Assembly (NCBI GenBank): GCA_029204225.1
Contig: CM055109.1
Coordinates: 32,806,927 to 32,870,926, forward strand
Reading direction: 5' to 3'
DNA: 64,000 bases
Source of the DNA: Diphasiastrum complanatum
Lineage: Eukaryota > Streptophyta > Lycopodiopsida > Lycopodiales > Lycopodiaceae
Part shown: piece by piece, positions 1-12,299 of the stretch
Position numbering within the stretch: the first letter of the stretch is position 1
Layout of the letters: each line of letters opens with the position of its first letter
The notes under the pieces: model-generated
Seen by the model: the letters and a program-made list of their open reading frames with translations, nothing else
Databases searched by the model: none
Told to the model about the DNA's origin: nothing
Position numbers and translations under genes: made by a program

Positions 1-701
1 ATGGTTTTTCAAGATTAGCACTTAACCTCATAGCTTTAGCACTTTCACATAAAGTCCTATTCTTCCTTTCAGCCACTCCATTTTGTTGTGGGGTCCTTGA
101 TGTTGTATACTCCCTCTTGATCCCATGCTCATCACAAAAGGCCTTGAACTTGGTAGATATATATGTACTCACCACTATTGTCACTCCTTAAGCACTATCA
201 TTGTGAAAAATTGGTTCTCCCTTGCATTCTTGAACTTGATAAAGACATCATAAACTTCATCCTTGATCTTTAGTAGATAGATCCAACAAAATCTACTAAA
301 ATCATCAAAGAATGTTACATACATCTTAGCTCCACTATTGCTAATTGTAGTAAATCCATGAATATCTGAATGTACAAATTGAAAAGGCTTTGTAGATCTA
401 GATATATATCTAGTATAAGGTAGTCTATGTGACTTAGACAAAGCACAAGACTCACAAACGTGTTCGATGCCACTTAAGAAACTTGGAAGACCTATCACAA
501 TCTTCTTCCTAGTCATTACCTCCAATGACTTGAAGTCACAGGTGTCCCATCCTTTTAAGCCAAACCTCTTGAATAGGTATTTGCTCCCTTGCAACACATA
601 CAACTTGGTTAGCAATAACACAAGCATCTAGTTTGAAAAACTTCCCTTGCTTTTTACCTTTTCCAATCAAAACATCCTTCCTTTTGATCATACAAGCATC
701 T
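1..701 (-). pseudogene. Ty1/copia family A fragment (GAG-pre-integrase and integrase), truncated
   Basis: Minus-strand remnant of a copia pol gene, cut by the window edge on one side. Its two frames read a GAG-pre-integrase zinc-binding region (WLKRMGHL, then CESCALSKSHR) followed by the start of the integrase core (VHSDIHG, VTFFDDFSRFCW). The protein closely resembles the intact element at 27851-31801, so it is the same family. Reading frames shift near 540-627 and again near 181, so it cannot encode a working protein. At about 701 the match to the family stops abruptly, and the next bases look like an LTR edge of another element. What lies beyond position 1 is unknown. Confidence 0.85.
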
Positions 702-1473
702 TGACAAAATTTCTTGAATTCACACGTGTGGGGATGATCCACAAGTATGATAGATCTAATTAAGCTTTATAATTAGCACAAGAACCTGATTCTAGATTGA
801 ATAGCAAGATCTAGTACAGAAGTTATGGCTTAACCACAATCTAGCATGCTAAGAAATAGAGAATGATAGCAATGAATCATAAATGAGCAAAAGTACAAGA
901 AATTAGTGTATTAGCATTAGCCTCAACATGAGTTAGAAAGAGAAAGTGAGAGAGATATCAAGCAAAAATGGTGTGGATCCAAAATGGCATGAGATAGCTA
1001 CAAAACTTTGGTTCTTCATCATAAAATATGAGAATGGCTACACATATTTATGGAGTTTGAGGTAGCTCGAGGTAGAACCACATCCATCCATCTTTCAATG
1101 ACATCTAAAGTGAAAACTAGAGTCTATATGACATTTCTCACATCTCATGCATGTATCTCTACCTACTTTTACCAAGTGTCCCAAATCATCATGCATGTGT
1201 CCATTTCACTTTGTGCATGCCTTGCATGTCACTATGGATCACTTACAATTAATGCATGTGAAATACGACAAGTTTTTACAAGCATATTTTTGCTAATTCT
1301 AAGTCTATAATCTATATGCAAGTTGTAATCATCAAACTAGATATGCAAATTCATATAGCTTGAGTTTTATCTAGGCCAAACTTTGGCATTTGCATTTATG
1401 GAACAACATACTTGCATGGTACAATGTTTGTAGCAAGCCTAAAGTCAGGATGGATTATTTTTCCATTTCAACA
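702..1473 (-). mobile_element. Putative 3' LTR of copia fragment B
   Basis: This non-coding stretch lies directly downstream (minus sense) of the RNase H end at 1491-1857. On the minus strand it begins TGTTGAAATGG just after a purine-rich tract (TTTTAGGAGGAG), the usual polypurine tract/LTR boundary of plant copia elements. The other edge is placed where family A similarity ends and the plus strand reads TGACAAAATTTC, giving about 772 bp. It contains the palindrome CACACGTGTG at 721-730. The inner edge is well supported. The outer edge is inference because no second LTR copy is present. Confidence 0.55.
721..730. promoter_or_regulatory. CACACGTGTG palindrome in LTR
   Basis: A perfect 10-bp palindrome with a CACGTG (G-box/E-box) core. 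The same or near-same palindrome recurs in LTRs of unrelated families in this window. Protein binding is inferred only from the core motif. Confidence 0.4.
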
Positions 1474-1490
1474 CTCCTCCTAAAAACAAT

Positions 1491-1857
1491 CTATATTGAC
1501 TTGAACATGGATCTTGGTATTACTCCAAGATTGGCTTTGCTTAAAGGTTTCGTAAGCAAATCTGCAATACAAGATGATGTGTCAATGTGCTCCAAGTAGA
1601 TTTCCCCTCCAATGAGCTTCTCTCTCACGAAGTGATGTGCAACTTCAATATGTTTTCTCCTTGCATGGAATATCGGGTTGTTGGCAAGGGCTTGGGTTGA
1701 AATGTTGTCACACATGATCATAGGTAGATCATCTTCCATGATTATCTCTAGCTCCACTAGCAACCTCTTAATCCAAAGCACTTCCTTTGTTGTTGTAGTG
1801 AGTGCCTTATACTCAGCTTCACAAGATGAGAGTGATACAGCATCTGGCTCCTTCGAC
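1491..1857 (-). pseudogene. Copia fragment B, RNase H C-terminal part
   Basis: Minus-strand remnant of the RNase H domain that ends copia polyproteins. Visible landmarks in order are SLSSCEAEYKAL (with the catalytic Glu), WIKRLLVELE, a CDN motif (third catalytic Asp), NNPIFHARRKHIEVAHHFVREK and IADLLTKPL. It ends just before the polypurine tract and LTR at 1473. At about 1857 it is fused directly to the integrase of a different copia lineage, so everything 5' of RNase H has been lost. Not functional. Confidence 0.85.
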
Positions 1858-3645
1858 TAGCGTTCTATTTTTCTTTCTGCCACAACGTTGTATTCTGGTG
1901 TGTATGCAGGAGTGAATTGGTGTTTGATCCTCTGTTCTTCATAGAATCTTGAGAATTCTATGCTTTTGTATTCACCTCCATTGTCAGATCTAAGGATCTG
2001 TATCTTTTTTGAGGTGTGTCTCTCTACGAATGCCATGAACTTCTTGAAAGAATCAAATACATTGGACAAGTAGTAGATCGTGGTCATTCATTTGTATCCA
2101 TCTATGAACGTTAGAAAATATCTCAAACCTGAGAGTGAATCTGTTTTCATCGGTCCACACACATTAGAGTGGACGAGCTCAAGAACTTCTTTGGCTCTTC
2201 TTCCCTCGTGTGTGAATGGATTCCGATGTTGCTTGCCTTTCTGACAAGCTTCGCAGAACTCAGCCTTTGGCCTTGAAATCTTGAGACCTGTGACAATGTC
2301 ATTTCTGCTCATGTCATGCAGGCTCTGCATGTTCAGATGATACATTCTTCTATGCCAAGGCTCTGCATCCGACCGTCAACAACTTGTTTGTCGTCTTCTC
2401 GATCATACGGCAAGTGTTGCCATTGAACAAAACTCGAATGCCTAGATCTGCCATCTTGGAGACAGATAGTAGATCCTTTCTGAGTGAGGGCACATAGAGT
2501 GCTCCTGGCAACTCTGCTTGGCCTGACAGTGTTTGTAGCTGTAGAGAGCCAATGCTTTTGACATCGTGTCTGATTTCATCGCCTAGAATCACTGCTCTAT
2601 CATTTTCAAGTTTGCGATAGTTGATCAAGATCTTCTTGTTGCAGGTTATGTAAGATGTTGCTCCTGAATCGATAACTACATCGTAGTTGTGTTCAGAGTA
2701 GCTTGTCAAAGCTTCGTCGAGTATCCTGAAAGCTTTGTCACCTCTTTCAGCATCCTTTTATGACTCTGCAACGTTTGTCTTTTCAACTTTGTTTTTTCTT
2801 TTTGGGTTGAATCTATGATCGTATGCAGAATGTCCTTTCTTCTTGTAGTGCATGCAAGGTATTGTTGGATTGAACCAGCATTTGTTGGCCGTATGGCCTG
2901 GTTTGTGGCAGTGATTGCAGGAAGAAGATTGTTGATTTGAGGACTTCTTCTTCTCGAATCTTGGCTTGTTTTTGTTCTTCTTCTTTCCTTTCATGAAGAG
3001 AGCCTTCTCTTGATCACGGCTTCCCTCTCCTTCATCTCTCATCAGCAACAAGACTGATTGCTTTGTCGAATGTCATATCTGGTAGACTTAGTATGAGCAT
3101 TCTCAGCGGCTGATAGAATGTCGGGAGAGATTTCATGAAGTACATCAGCTGCTGTGGTGCTGGGACCTAGTGCTCCTGTCCTAATACAGTGAGTTGAGCG
3201 AAGGTCATTCTGATCTTCTCAACGTGCTGATCTAATTGGTTGCCATCCCACCGTATGGATTGCAGCTAATTGTGAAGGTGCATGACTAAAGCTGCAGTCC
3301 TCACTTCATACTTCTGCTTTAATCTTTCCCAAGCTGCATGGCTGCTTTCGTAGTTTTCAATCTGCATGAGTAGATCTTCATTTATGGATGAAAAGATGAT
3401 CGCCATTGCGCGCTCATCCTTTCTGATCCATTCAGCTCTCCTCGGGTCTCCCTCTGGAGGCTGCACCTCTGAGAGCTCGATCACCGACCAGATGCCTTCG
3501 CCCTTCAAGAGTGTTTTGATTTTGAATTTCCAGATTCTGTAATTTGCACCATCAAGACTTATTGCTACTCTGGTCTGGATTGTCGTAGCTATATTGTGTT
3601 GTCTGGAAGAATCACTGCTGGAATATCAATAGTGATAACCTGTAG
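1858..3645 (-). pseudogene. Tnt1-like copia element T: leader, gag, protease, integrase (3' truncated)
   Basis: Read on the minus strand, this is the 5' half of a copia element. After the primer site come a short leader, a gag segment (3508-3266, WERLKQKYEVRTAALVMHLHN), a CCHC zinc knuckle (CNHCHKPGHTANKC near 2930) plus a second degraded one, an aspartic protease with DSGATSYIT near 2660, GAG-pre-integrase (ICACQ-type pair, CEACQKGKQHRNPF), and integrase to the AERK motif at about 1860. Several frame breaks separate these blocks. The first integrase Asp is changed (HSN instead of HSD) and IDDYS has become IDGYK, so catalysis would be lost. RT and RNase H are missing at the junction with fragment B. 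Confidence 0.85.
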
Positions 3646-3657
3646 GCTCTGATACCA
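3646..3657 (-). other. Primer-binding site of element T
   Basis: On the minus strand it reads TGGTATCAGAGC, complementary to the 3' end of plant initiator-Met tRNA, the standard Ty1/copia primer. It immediately follows the LTR terminus ...CAACA. Confidence 0.85.
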
Positions 3658-3870
3658 TGTTGCGGAAGCTTTTACGTTTCATGTTCGTCCTCTCTCTTCT
3701 GATTCACAAATAATTTTTTGTCTTTGAATTTTCTTTTTGTGCGAAGCTCTTACGGGATCCTAGACACTTGACTACGCATCACAGAACATATTTTATTCTA
3801 GCCATCAAGAGACACAGCAGAAGGCCAAGAGATACACAAAATAGAGCGACTATATTGTCAGTTTGGCACG
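3658..3870 (-). mobile_element. 5' LTR of element T (outer edge approximate)
   Basis: This is the minus-strand LTR just upstream of the primer site, so its inner edge (plus-strand TGTTGCGGAAGC) is fixed. The outer edge is placed at TATTGTCA before copia fragment C resumes near 3893. No second LTR copy is present, so length and TSD cannot be verified. Confidence 0.5.
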
Positions 3871-3892
3871 GTTCTCCCAAAAAATACTTTGA

Positions 3893-4565
3893 AAGTGAAG
3901 CATCTACTCTCATGGAATTTGTACATTCACATAAAGATCTATTCTTTCTTTTGACTATATCATTTTACTGAGGATTATAGACACTCACTAGAATCACAAA
4001 ACACCTTGAATCTTGTAGAGATATAATCTCCACCATTATTACATCTCAAGATTTTAATGTTAGCATCTAGTTGGTTCTCAACAAGTAGTTTGAACTTTAC
4101 AAGGGTTTTCAATGCAAGATAATTTTTAGGAAAAAAATAAAGCCATGAGACCTATTACAGTCATCTATAAAGGTGCATCTATAAAGGTGACATACGTATC
4201 AGCACCTCCATCATAGTGCTAAAAGAATGAACATTCGAGTGTATTAACTTGTGTGGTGATGTAGCTCTTGTTGAGGATCTTGAGAATGAAAGCTTGTGAA
4301 CCTTAGTGAGATCACATGCATCACATATTTTGCCACACTTCAAGGATCTTGGCAAACCAAGAACCACCTCCCTCTCAGCCATTGTCTCCATGCTCTTGAG
4401 GTTGGAGGTGACCCAACCTTTTGTGCCAAAGTTCCACCATAGAGATCTCCTCTTTTACTAGCATCACACATTCATTAGTACTCACATTTGTGCCAATCTT
4501 GAATAACCTTCCATGCTTAATGCCTCTAGCTATAATAAATCCATCCTTCTTGATGAACTCCTCAT
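3893..4565 (-). pseudogene. Copia fragment C (GAG-pre-integrase to integrase core)
   Basis: Minus-strand remnant. It starts with DGFIIARGIKHGRLFKIG near 4565, then WHKRLGHL, CDACDLTKVHKL (zinc-binding pair) and LIHSNVHS (first catalytic Asp changed to Asn). After a frame break it has an integrase end resembling VAERKNRSLCE (KRKNRSLCECTNSMR near 3900-3970). Internal sequence is missing or frameshifted. Element T's LTR interrupts or abuts it at about 3870-3893, and it meets fragment D head-on at about 4565. Confidence 0.7.
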
Positions 4566-5130
4566 GAGAAGAAAGCCATCAATGAAGAACCTAAGAGTAT
4601 TCGGCTATATCACCTATGCACAGATCCCAAAAGAGGCAAGGAAGAGATTGTTCCAAAGTCTAAAATCCATCCACATTGATTACACTTCTTCAGATAATAC
4701 CTATAAGATCTATGATCCCGATACCTCAAAGATATTCTTCTGCAAGAATGTTGTTTTTATCAAGGACAATTGATCGACTTAAAGGGCAAGAGAAAAGTTT
4801 CTAACAAACCATTGAATGCTCCTATCATCGACATTACAATTCGAGCCTCAGCTTTGAACGTGCTGATAGTTGAACAACTATTTGGAGATCCTAGTTTCAT
4901 TGAATCAATACCTTCCTTATCAAACAAGGATTCGAACCAAGCTCTAAAAATTGTAGTGTATACTTCAAAGCCATTCGACAATCATTTATCATCATCACAC
5001 TCTACATGGATGATAACGTTGTTGTTTAGCAACAATATCGAATTGGCAAGGATACCAAAAGGATGCTATCTCAAGAATTCTATCATCATTCTACAGCTAT
5101 CATGTATAAATACTCAATAGTACATTAGTC
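4566..5130 (+). pseudogene. Copia fragment D (integrase C-terminal region)
   Basis: This plus-strand remnant begins at KPSMKNLRVFGYITYAQIP, the conserved segment after the copia integrase core. It continues through YKIYDPDTSKIFFCKNVVFIKD and then, in another frame, a low-similarity linker. The open frame that appears to start at 4513 is misleading, because its first residues are simply the antisense of fragment C. No RT follows. Confidence 0.65.
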
Positions 5131-6110
5131 TAAACATTAATCCATGAATCTCTAAATCATATAGAATTAGACATTCAATCAGAGCGCAACCATTCGATCT
5201 TTTTCTCGAATTTCCAGAATATTGTTCAGAAAGATCGCACATATCCGAATGCACTCAGACTGTACACATACTTTTGACTCAATCAAATTATTTCCAATAA
5301 ACAGAGTCATGTTTGTGTCAACTTTATTGTTGTATCATCTGATTCATTGCATATAGATAATATAACTTGTAGATTGAATTGTTCTTGTGATTGACATTTA
5401 ATGTCAATTTTAATGAATGCTCTAGCTCTGACTTGCTTGCTCTACTTCATGTTGCATGCTTTTGCATCCTTACCATCTTTGTGTATGCTTACAGAATCGA
5501 TTGTATCGATTCTTGCAACTTTGAAGCTCCGATCAAGTAGAGCTATTATCCACTCATTCACAATAGCTCAAACCCATAAACGTAGATTCGTGCACCGAGG
5601 AATCCTTCCCTCATAGATTTTCGACATAATATATAATGATTTTAGATCACTACATAATATGCTACGACAACAATAACAACAACAAGTTCTTTCTAGTAAT
5701 CAACCTAAAACATCAATAAACTACATCTATTTATATTTGTACATCACCCGATAGTAGCTCCGATTCCTAGAAAATAAGGTCGCATTTTGCTACAATGTCC
5801 CACAGTTTATTTCTACTTGAAGATCAAAATTTATTTCAACCTTGAATTTCAATCCCCTACTACACTGGTCCACATGTCACATTTTGAGCTTGTAGATCAA
5901 AATTATAATTCAAGTCAAGTCAAGAAATAAGTCAAGTCAAGTCAAGTCAAGAAATAGAAATTATAAGTCAAGTCAAGTCAAGAATTAGAAATTATATCTC
6001 AACCTTGGTATTTCGATTCACTCTTTGAGTTGTCTGTAGTTTGCATTGTGTAAAAGTTATCTTTGTGTTTAGTTGCGTTTTGCTTCAATTACTCTATCTC
6101 TTATTTATAT
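5131..6110. other. No gene seen; AT-rich with short pentanucleotide repeat
   Basis: Only short stop-bounded frames are present. No conserved domain was recognised. The CAAGT repeat at 5914-5990 is listed separately. Part of this may be LTR debris of fragments D or E, but no termini could be assigned. Confidence 0.5.
5914..5990. repeat. Degenerate (CAAGT)n microsatellite
   Basis: Repeated CAAGT units in three runs, separated by AAATAGAAATTATA-like spacers that are themselves repeated. Confidence 0.85.
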
Positions 6111-6119
6111 TTAGTAAGT

Positions 6120-6780
6120 TGAAGCTTGCTTTGTGTAGCGGATTATGGTTTTGGTACATTTCTGTTTTGTTTCCAAGATCCTAAGCAAGCGACTACAGAT
6201 CACAGATCAATACAGAATCAATTGAGAAGACGACGTGAACGATGAGGTGGAGAAGAGAACAACTGTAATTTCTGTTTTACTTTTTCGGGTGAGTCGTTCA
6301 GTGTATCGCTCATTGGCGGCCTGACGCTCACCTCAATCTCTATGTTCTACTCATAGGTAGACTTGCATGCACAGCTCTCTCCTCTATCTATTCTTTTCAT
6401 TCTCTATCGTCCCCTCCTTGTTGATCAAAAAATAAGTATTTCTCCACTGTGTGGAGTTTACAAGATAGTTTATCAGAGAATCACAAGACAGGTTAATTCT
6501 AATTAACTAGTTAGTTATTCTCTGTTACCGTTGTCTCTTTCAGTTGAGTGTGAAGTACATTACACCATGCTCGTCGAGCTACCAGTTGGCAGCGTAAATT
6601 GTTCTCTTTTGTTTTGTGTCTTCCTTTGGTGTGTTTCGTCATCTGGTCGTCGGGCCAAATCTTGAACACTTTTCTTTCATTTCTTTTCGCTTCATCACCT
6701 TCGCGACAAAGTTGCAGGAGTTCGCTTCGTTTTGCTTCATCACATCGGGACAAAGTTGCAAGAGTTCACAATTTCTGACA
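6120..6780 (-). mobile_element. Probable 3' LTR of copia fragment E (left edge uncertain)
   Basis: On the minus strand the sequence AAGAGGGAG (polypurine tract, 6781-6789) is followed by TGTCAGAAATTG, the expected LTR start. The LTR therefore runs leftward from 6780. The left edge near 6120 is only a guess, since no second copy exists for comparison. Confidence 0.4.
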
Positions 6781-6960
6781 CTCCCTCTTGAACCTTGCAA
6801 CTTTGTATATTTAGTCCAATTGCTTTTCTTTGTCTTGTGAAGAGTGGTTTGTCGAGCGGCTTCGTGAGCAAATCCAATAAATCTTGTTGGCCATGAACTC
6901 TGGTTTGAAACGTTCACGTCCTTTGAGAGGGCAATATTTCAGATTTAGCCGCAAATATGT
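6781..6960 (-). pseudogene. Copia fragment E, last part of RNase H
   Basis: The minus strand reads DLLTKPLDKPLF followed by IGLNIQSC and a polypurine tract. This is the terminal signature of copia RNase H (usually ADLLTKPL or ADIFTKAL). Only about 40-50 codons are recognisable. The rest of the element upstream is gone. Confidence 0.65.
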
Positions 6961-8639
6961 GAGCACATTGAGGTAGCGTAAGAATGCCGACTTATTTGCT
7001 AAGAATATGGCCCACCTCCAAGCTGGTTGAGGTTCTAGTGCCTAAACTTTGGCCTTATGTGTGCGGCACTGCTTGAAATCGGGTATGGTAAACCCTCCAT
7101 GCTCTTCTTCTGTCGGATACTTGGCCTTAAATTCTCCATCATATCCCAACTTGGATTTCGGGGTGCCACCGATGCCGTTCAGGAGGTACCACTGTGGGTG
7201 GTGGAGGATTGGGAGATGTGAGAGGTTGAAAAAGGTTTGTTGGAAGTTGAGAGAAGCGGGTTTGGAGGAATGAGTACTGAGGATTAGATGGTGTCGAAAT
7301 GGAAGATGGTGGGGGGATGTCAGAGTGTGGAGGATGTCATGCCCATGGTTGGTCTCGGGTAGCGTGTCCACGCTAGGGACCAGTAGACCAACAACTCGTA
7401 AGTTAATTGTGACTATAAGGGAATTGGGGCCCTTATGTGTACATCATCATAATTAATGGTTGTAGACCTAAACACAAGGTGGTGGAGTTGGTATGGGTCT
7501 ATCAGTGAGTCATTAGGGAACTGGATGACGTGGCCCAGATAGGCTGCAGAGGTGTCCGGTGAGGTGTCACAGTGCACTACTAGTGGTGCATGGGCCTTGG
7601 AGGGTATAAGTATACCTGTTGGGCTCTCACTAGTGTATGCTTGATTTTGTGATTAGTAGCTACATGTTGCTGGTGTGACTCCTCTTTCCATGACTCTGAT
7701 TGATCCATAGCTTGGGGGCTAGATTCGTTCGATCTAGGTTTCGTTGGGTTGGTTTAACCTCCACCAGTTCCCATGTGTTATTGCTTTGTATGGTATGCTT
7801 AGACTAGAATCTTGTTGTGAGGACTTTAGTTTTCCTTGAGTTTTTTGAGGTTTTTTGAACTTGTGAATTTCTTGCTCGAAATGGGTTTTTCAGTTTTTTA
7901 GAACTAATGTTTAAATTTTGCTATTGTATGAGACAGCTTATGTAGTTGTTAACGATTTTCGGTGCATTGACATTTTAATTTCAGTATTTATTGCGTAAAT
8001 GATCCATTTGGAAATTCATTGGTATAATTGGTAGATAAAAGCATGTATGGTCTGTAAATTGGTTTTTTGTAGACATTGCTTGGTTCAATAACTATTATAC
8101 TCGTAATGAATGCGTTAACTGAATGTAATGTTTTTTAATTTGCAGTTGGCAAGCAAATGGATATCGATGAAATTAAACCAAATTTGTCACAAATGGATCC
8201 TACTCTTGCCAACTTGCTAATCACCATAACAATGCAAACTATTTATCAAGAATATATAGAGTTTTATAAAAATATAAATATTTGTATGCAAGAAAATAAA
8301 TTGTTATTACCTTACATGTCTACTCATTTTCAAAATTAAACAAGGCCATTTTAAATTTGAGGAGGAAGGTACATGTGTAGATATATCTATAGAAGAAAAC
8401 TTTCAATTTTTCTAAGTCCATATAGATTCTCATACATATATACCCTTTATTTTATAACAATAGTGTCCATCTATAGTTTCAACTTTTATCTTTATTTTGA
8501 TAGATACAAAGTAGATATAATCTCAATATCACTCGATTCCAATATGAGTTCAATATAATTATGATCCACTCTTGACCCAATTCAACCTTAAAGTTGATTT
8601 GACTCAAATTGATATATTTCAATCTTCATTGACCCACCA
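6961..8639. other. No recognisable gene
   Basis: A 109-codon minus-strand frame at 7042-7371 and 60-codon frames at 8157-8558 occur here, but none shows a known domain or conserved motif. The stretch 7640-8150 is T-rich, as in LTR or leader sequence, but no termini, primer site or TSD could be identified. Confidence 0.5.
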
Positions 8640-11575
8640 CTCCACATCTTGATTGTTTCCAACACTCAAGATGATATCATCCACATAGATTAGCAATATG
8701 GTAACATCATTTCCAGAAAACCGATAATAAAGTGAATGATCATACTCACTCATAACAAAGCCTTCAAAGAGCAAAAAAGTGTCGCGCTTAGCATACCAAC
8801 TCCTTGGTGCTTGCTTAAGACCATGCAAACTCTTTTGTAGTAGACACACATGATTTGGCTTTGTAGAAGAGATGTAGCTCTCGAGTTGCTCCATGTACAC
8901 TTCCTCCTCAAGATCACCATTCAAAAGAGCATCTGTAATGTCCAATTTCCATAGATCCCATCCATAAAGTGTAGCAAGTGAAATGATGACTCGAATCCTT
9001 ACCATCTTTGCCATGGGTGCAAAGATCTCATCATAGTCAATCCCTTGTTCTTGAGCATATCCTTTTGAACCTTGCCTTGTACTTGTTGATAGATCCATCT
9101 TGGTTTGTCTTCACCTTGAAGATCCATTTTCATCCAATAGCTTTCTTGTCCTTATGTAACTCCACCAATCTCCATGTTCCATTCTTCATAAAGAGCTTGA
9201 TTTTCAAGATCCATTGGTTGGATCCACTCCTCTTCTTTCCTTGCTTCATCTACACTTGTAGGTTCATAAAAAGAGGTTAGGAAAGCAACATAATTTTTAG
9301 AAACTACTGTCTTACCCTTTTTGTCATATGTGAGCCTTGAAGGCATTTGTCTTTCTCTTGATGTTCTCCTGGGCTTTTGACTTGATGAAGGTCCATCATC
9401 ATCACCATATAAAGTAGGATCCATCACATCAACATCAAGAATGTTAGATCCATCCACATCACCATCAATAATGCTTGAAGACACTTTAGGAATGTTCCCC
9501 TCATAAAAAATTACATCTCTACCAACAATCACTTTGTTAGTAGAAGGAATGTAAACCTTATCGGCTTTACTCACCTTACTATATTTGACAAAAATACCTT
9601 TCCTTGAAGATGGATCCTCCTTGGTCCTATCATCAAGAGTAATGTTGACATAGCATGTGCATCCAAAAGTTCTTAGAAAGTTGAAAGTCGGCCTCCTCTT
9701 GAATAGCATCTCAAAAGGTGTCCTTCCATCCAAAATAGCACTCGACCACCTATTGCACAAGAAATTGGCACACAACAAAGCTTGAACCCAAAATGGTTTA
9801 TCAAGATTAGCGCCCTCACGGATTTAGCACTTTCACATAAAGTCCTATTCTTCCTTTCAGCCACTCCATTTTGTTGTGGGGTCCTTGGTGTTGTATACTC
9901 CCTCTTGATCCCATGCTCATCACAAAAGGCCTTGAACTTCGTAGATATGTACTCACCACCATTGTCACTCCTTAAGAACTTGATCCTTGTGGAAAATTGG
10001 TTTGCCCTTGCATTCTTGAATGTGACAATGACATCATACACTTCATATTTGCTCTTTAGTAGATAGATCCAACAAAATTTGCTAATATCATCATTGAAAG
10101 TTACATACATCTTAGCTCCACTATTGCTACTTGTAGTAATTCCATGAATATCCAAATGTACTATTTGAAAAGGTTTTGTAGATCTAGATTTAGATCTAGC
10201 ATAAGGTTGTCTATGTGACTTAGATAAAGCACAAGACTCACAAACATGATTAATACTCTTTATGGAACTTGGAAGACCTATCACAACTTGCTTTCTAGCC
10301 ATTACCTCCAATGACTTAAAGTTGAGGTGTCCCATCCTTTTATGCCAAACCTCTTGAATAGGTATTTGCTCTCTTCCAGCACATCCAACCTGGTTAGCAA
10401 TAACAAAAGCATCTAGTTTGAACAACTTTCCTTGCCTTTTACCTTTTCCAATCAAGACATCCTTCCTTTTGATCATACAAGCATCTCCATCAAACACAAC
10501 TTTGAGGCCTTTACTTAGAAATTGACTCACACTAAGCAAATTCTTGGTAATAGATGGAATATACAAGACATCCTCCAAATGAACATTCCTACTTGTAGAG
10601 AGAGAAATAGGAATTGTGCCAATTACTTGCCATGTAGGTCCCTCTTGTCATATCCATATGCCAACAAAGAAGTGAAATACTCTTTCTGAAAAGTCATGTG
10701 TGAATCCACCATGGATCTAGATCTCCATCATTAGCAAGCATACATGAAGACATCACAAAAGCGTCATCATTTGCATCTTGTACATCCAAACCATCTTCAT
10801 CATGAGTAAGATTACCTTGCCTTGTCTCCTTGATCTCTCTTCTTCTTGTAGCACTCAGTTTCAAAGTGTCCTTTGATGCCACAATAGAAGCACTTGAGCT
10901 TTGATCTGTCCTTTCATTTGAAGAAGAATCCACTTGATCTTGCCTTTTAGACCACTTGCTTTTGCTTTTTCCCTTAAATTTTCCCTTGATGAACATAGCC
11001 TCCTCTCCAACTTGAGATGTTGATGAAGATCCACCTCTTTCTTGAAGCCTATATTCTTCATTGATCAAGATCTCTTGAAGTTCAATCAAATTTGGCAAAT
11101 TTCTTTGAATAACAAGACTTTGAACAATGTTAGCATGAGCATCCAACAATCCATTAAGAATAAGCTGAACAAGCTCTCCTTCCTTAATGTTTTCATCACT
11201 GCAAGCCAACTCATCATTCAGTGCTTTCACTCTCAAAATAAAAGTATTTGGAATTTCTTCATTCTTTTGAAAACGAGAAAAGATTTGCCTTCTTAGAGTC
11301 AACACTCTAGAAGTAGACTTGGATTCATAAAGTTTCTTCAATGAATGCCAAGCATCCTTCAACTTCCTTGAGAAGCTCATTGGTAACATTCATCTTTATC
11401 ATGTGTAGAGTCTTCTTGGCCCTCTTGTCATACCTCACTTGATGTTGTTGTATTGTTGATCTCTCTTCCAAACCTACAACTATATTCAAAACATCATTCA
11501 TCTTGGGCAAGAAGTGATTCCATCCTCACTTTCCACAATGATTAGTTACTTGAGGTGGCATGACAATCAAGTTAT
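8640..11575 (-). pseudogene. Copia family A2: gag, protease remnant, integrase and RT (3' truncated)
   Basis: A long minus-strand copy of the family A gag-pol. The order from 11575 downward is gag (KRAKKTLHMIKMNVTNELLKE, then SRVLTLRRQIFS), a CCHC knuckle now in a shifted frame near 10860, a badly damaged protease, GAG-pre-integrase (WHKRMGHLNFKSLE), integrase (VHLDIHG, LRSDNGGEY, NGVAERKNRT), a linker, and RT from KGYAQEQGIDYDEIFAP to YVDDIILS. It stops at about 8640 just after the RT active site, so the rest of RT, RNase H and the 3' LTR are missing. Multiple frameshifts and a deleted protease show it is dead. It keeps the family order and motifs of 27851-31801. Confidence 0.9.
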
Positions 11576-12299
11576 TTTACACTTATATAAAAGTAAATGA
11601 TGCAATGCACATTCAATCTATTAGAGAAAGGTGACCAACAAGTGTGATCAAATTAGACTAATTTGAGTCTGTGTATTAAGTTTTTCAAGAAATTATGAAA
11701 TTAAATTTTCAAAAATAGTACTATGATCGTTCTCGTACTATTTATAGCTCTTCAATTGTCAAATTTGATAATTTGAATAATTGATTCAGGTCTATGAATT
11801 GCTCTAAATTTTTTAATTTTAGCATTATTTTCACTTTCACACCCTTTTTTTTATTGTATTTACAATCTGAATTTGTAATTGGTTTGATGGCTTAAATTTG
11901 AGAATTCTCTATTTCTAAATTTTGACAAAATCACTTTAAATCTACACTACGAGTATACATTCTATCTTATTTGGATTCTTTGTCCATTCACTAAGAAACT
12001 AAGGCATAAATGCCCTTGGTTCTTGACAAAACTTAGCTAGTTTCCTTATCATGCTCTAACATCTTATGTCACGCATGCCAGAAAACTAAATCATCAAATT
12101 CACTACATGATATTTTTTAAATTGTATTATAGAAATAGATTTCAACATGCAACTAGGATCTACAATCACCATTATTTGCTACATTGCTTTTTGACAATTG
12201 GTTTATAAAGTCTTCCATGATATAGATCCGACTTTGATCCAATATATATCAATGCTCTTTGATGTAGACAAAAAAGTAGTAGAATGGCATACATGATAT

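Noticed and set aside
6120-6240. Weak similarity between 6180-6230 and the T LTR at 3750-3800
   Set aside because: Only short scattered matches (GATCCTA, GACTAC, CATCACAGA); not enough to claim a shared LTR family.
7042-7371. 109-codon minus-strand frame
   Set aside because: No motif, no splice or promoter support, and an overlapping plus-strand frame of similar quality.
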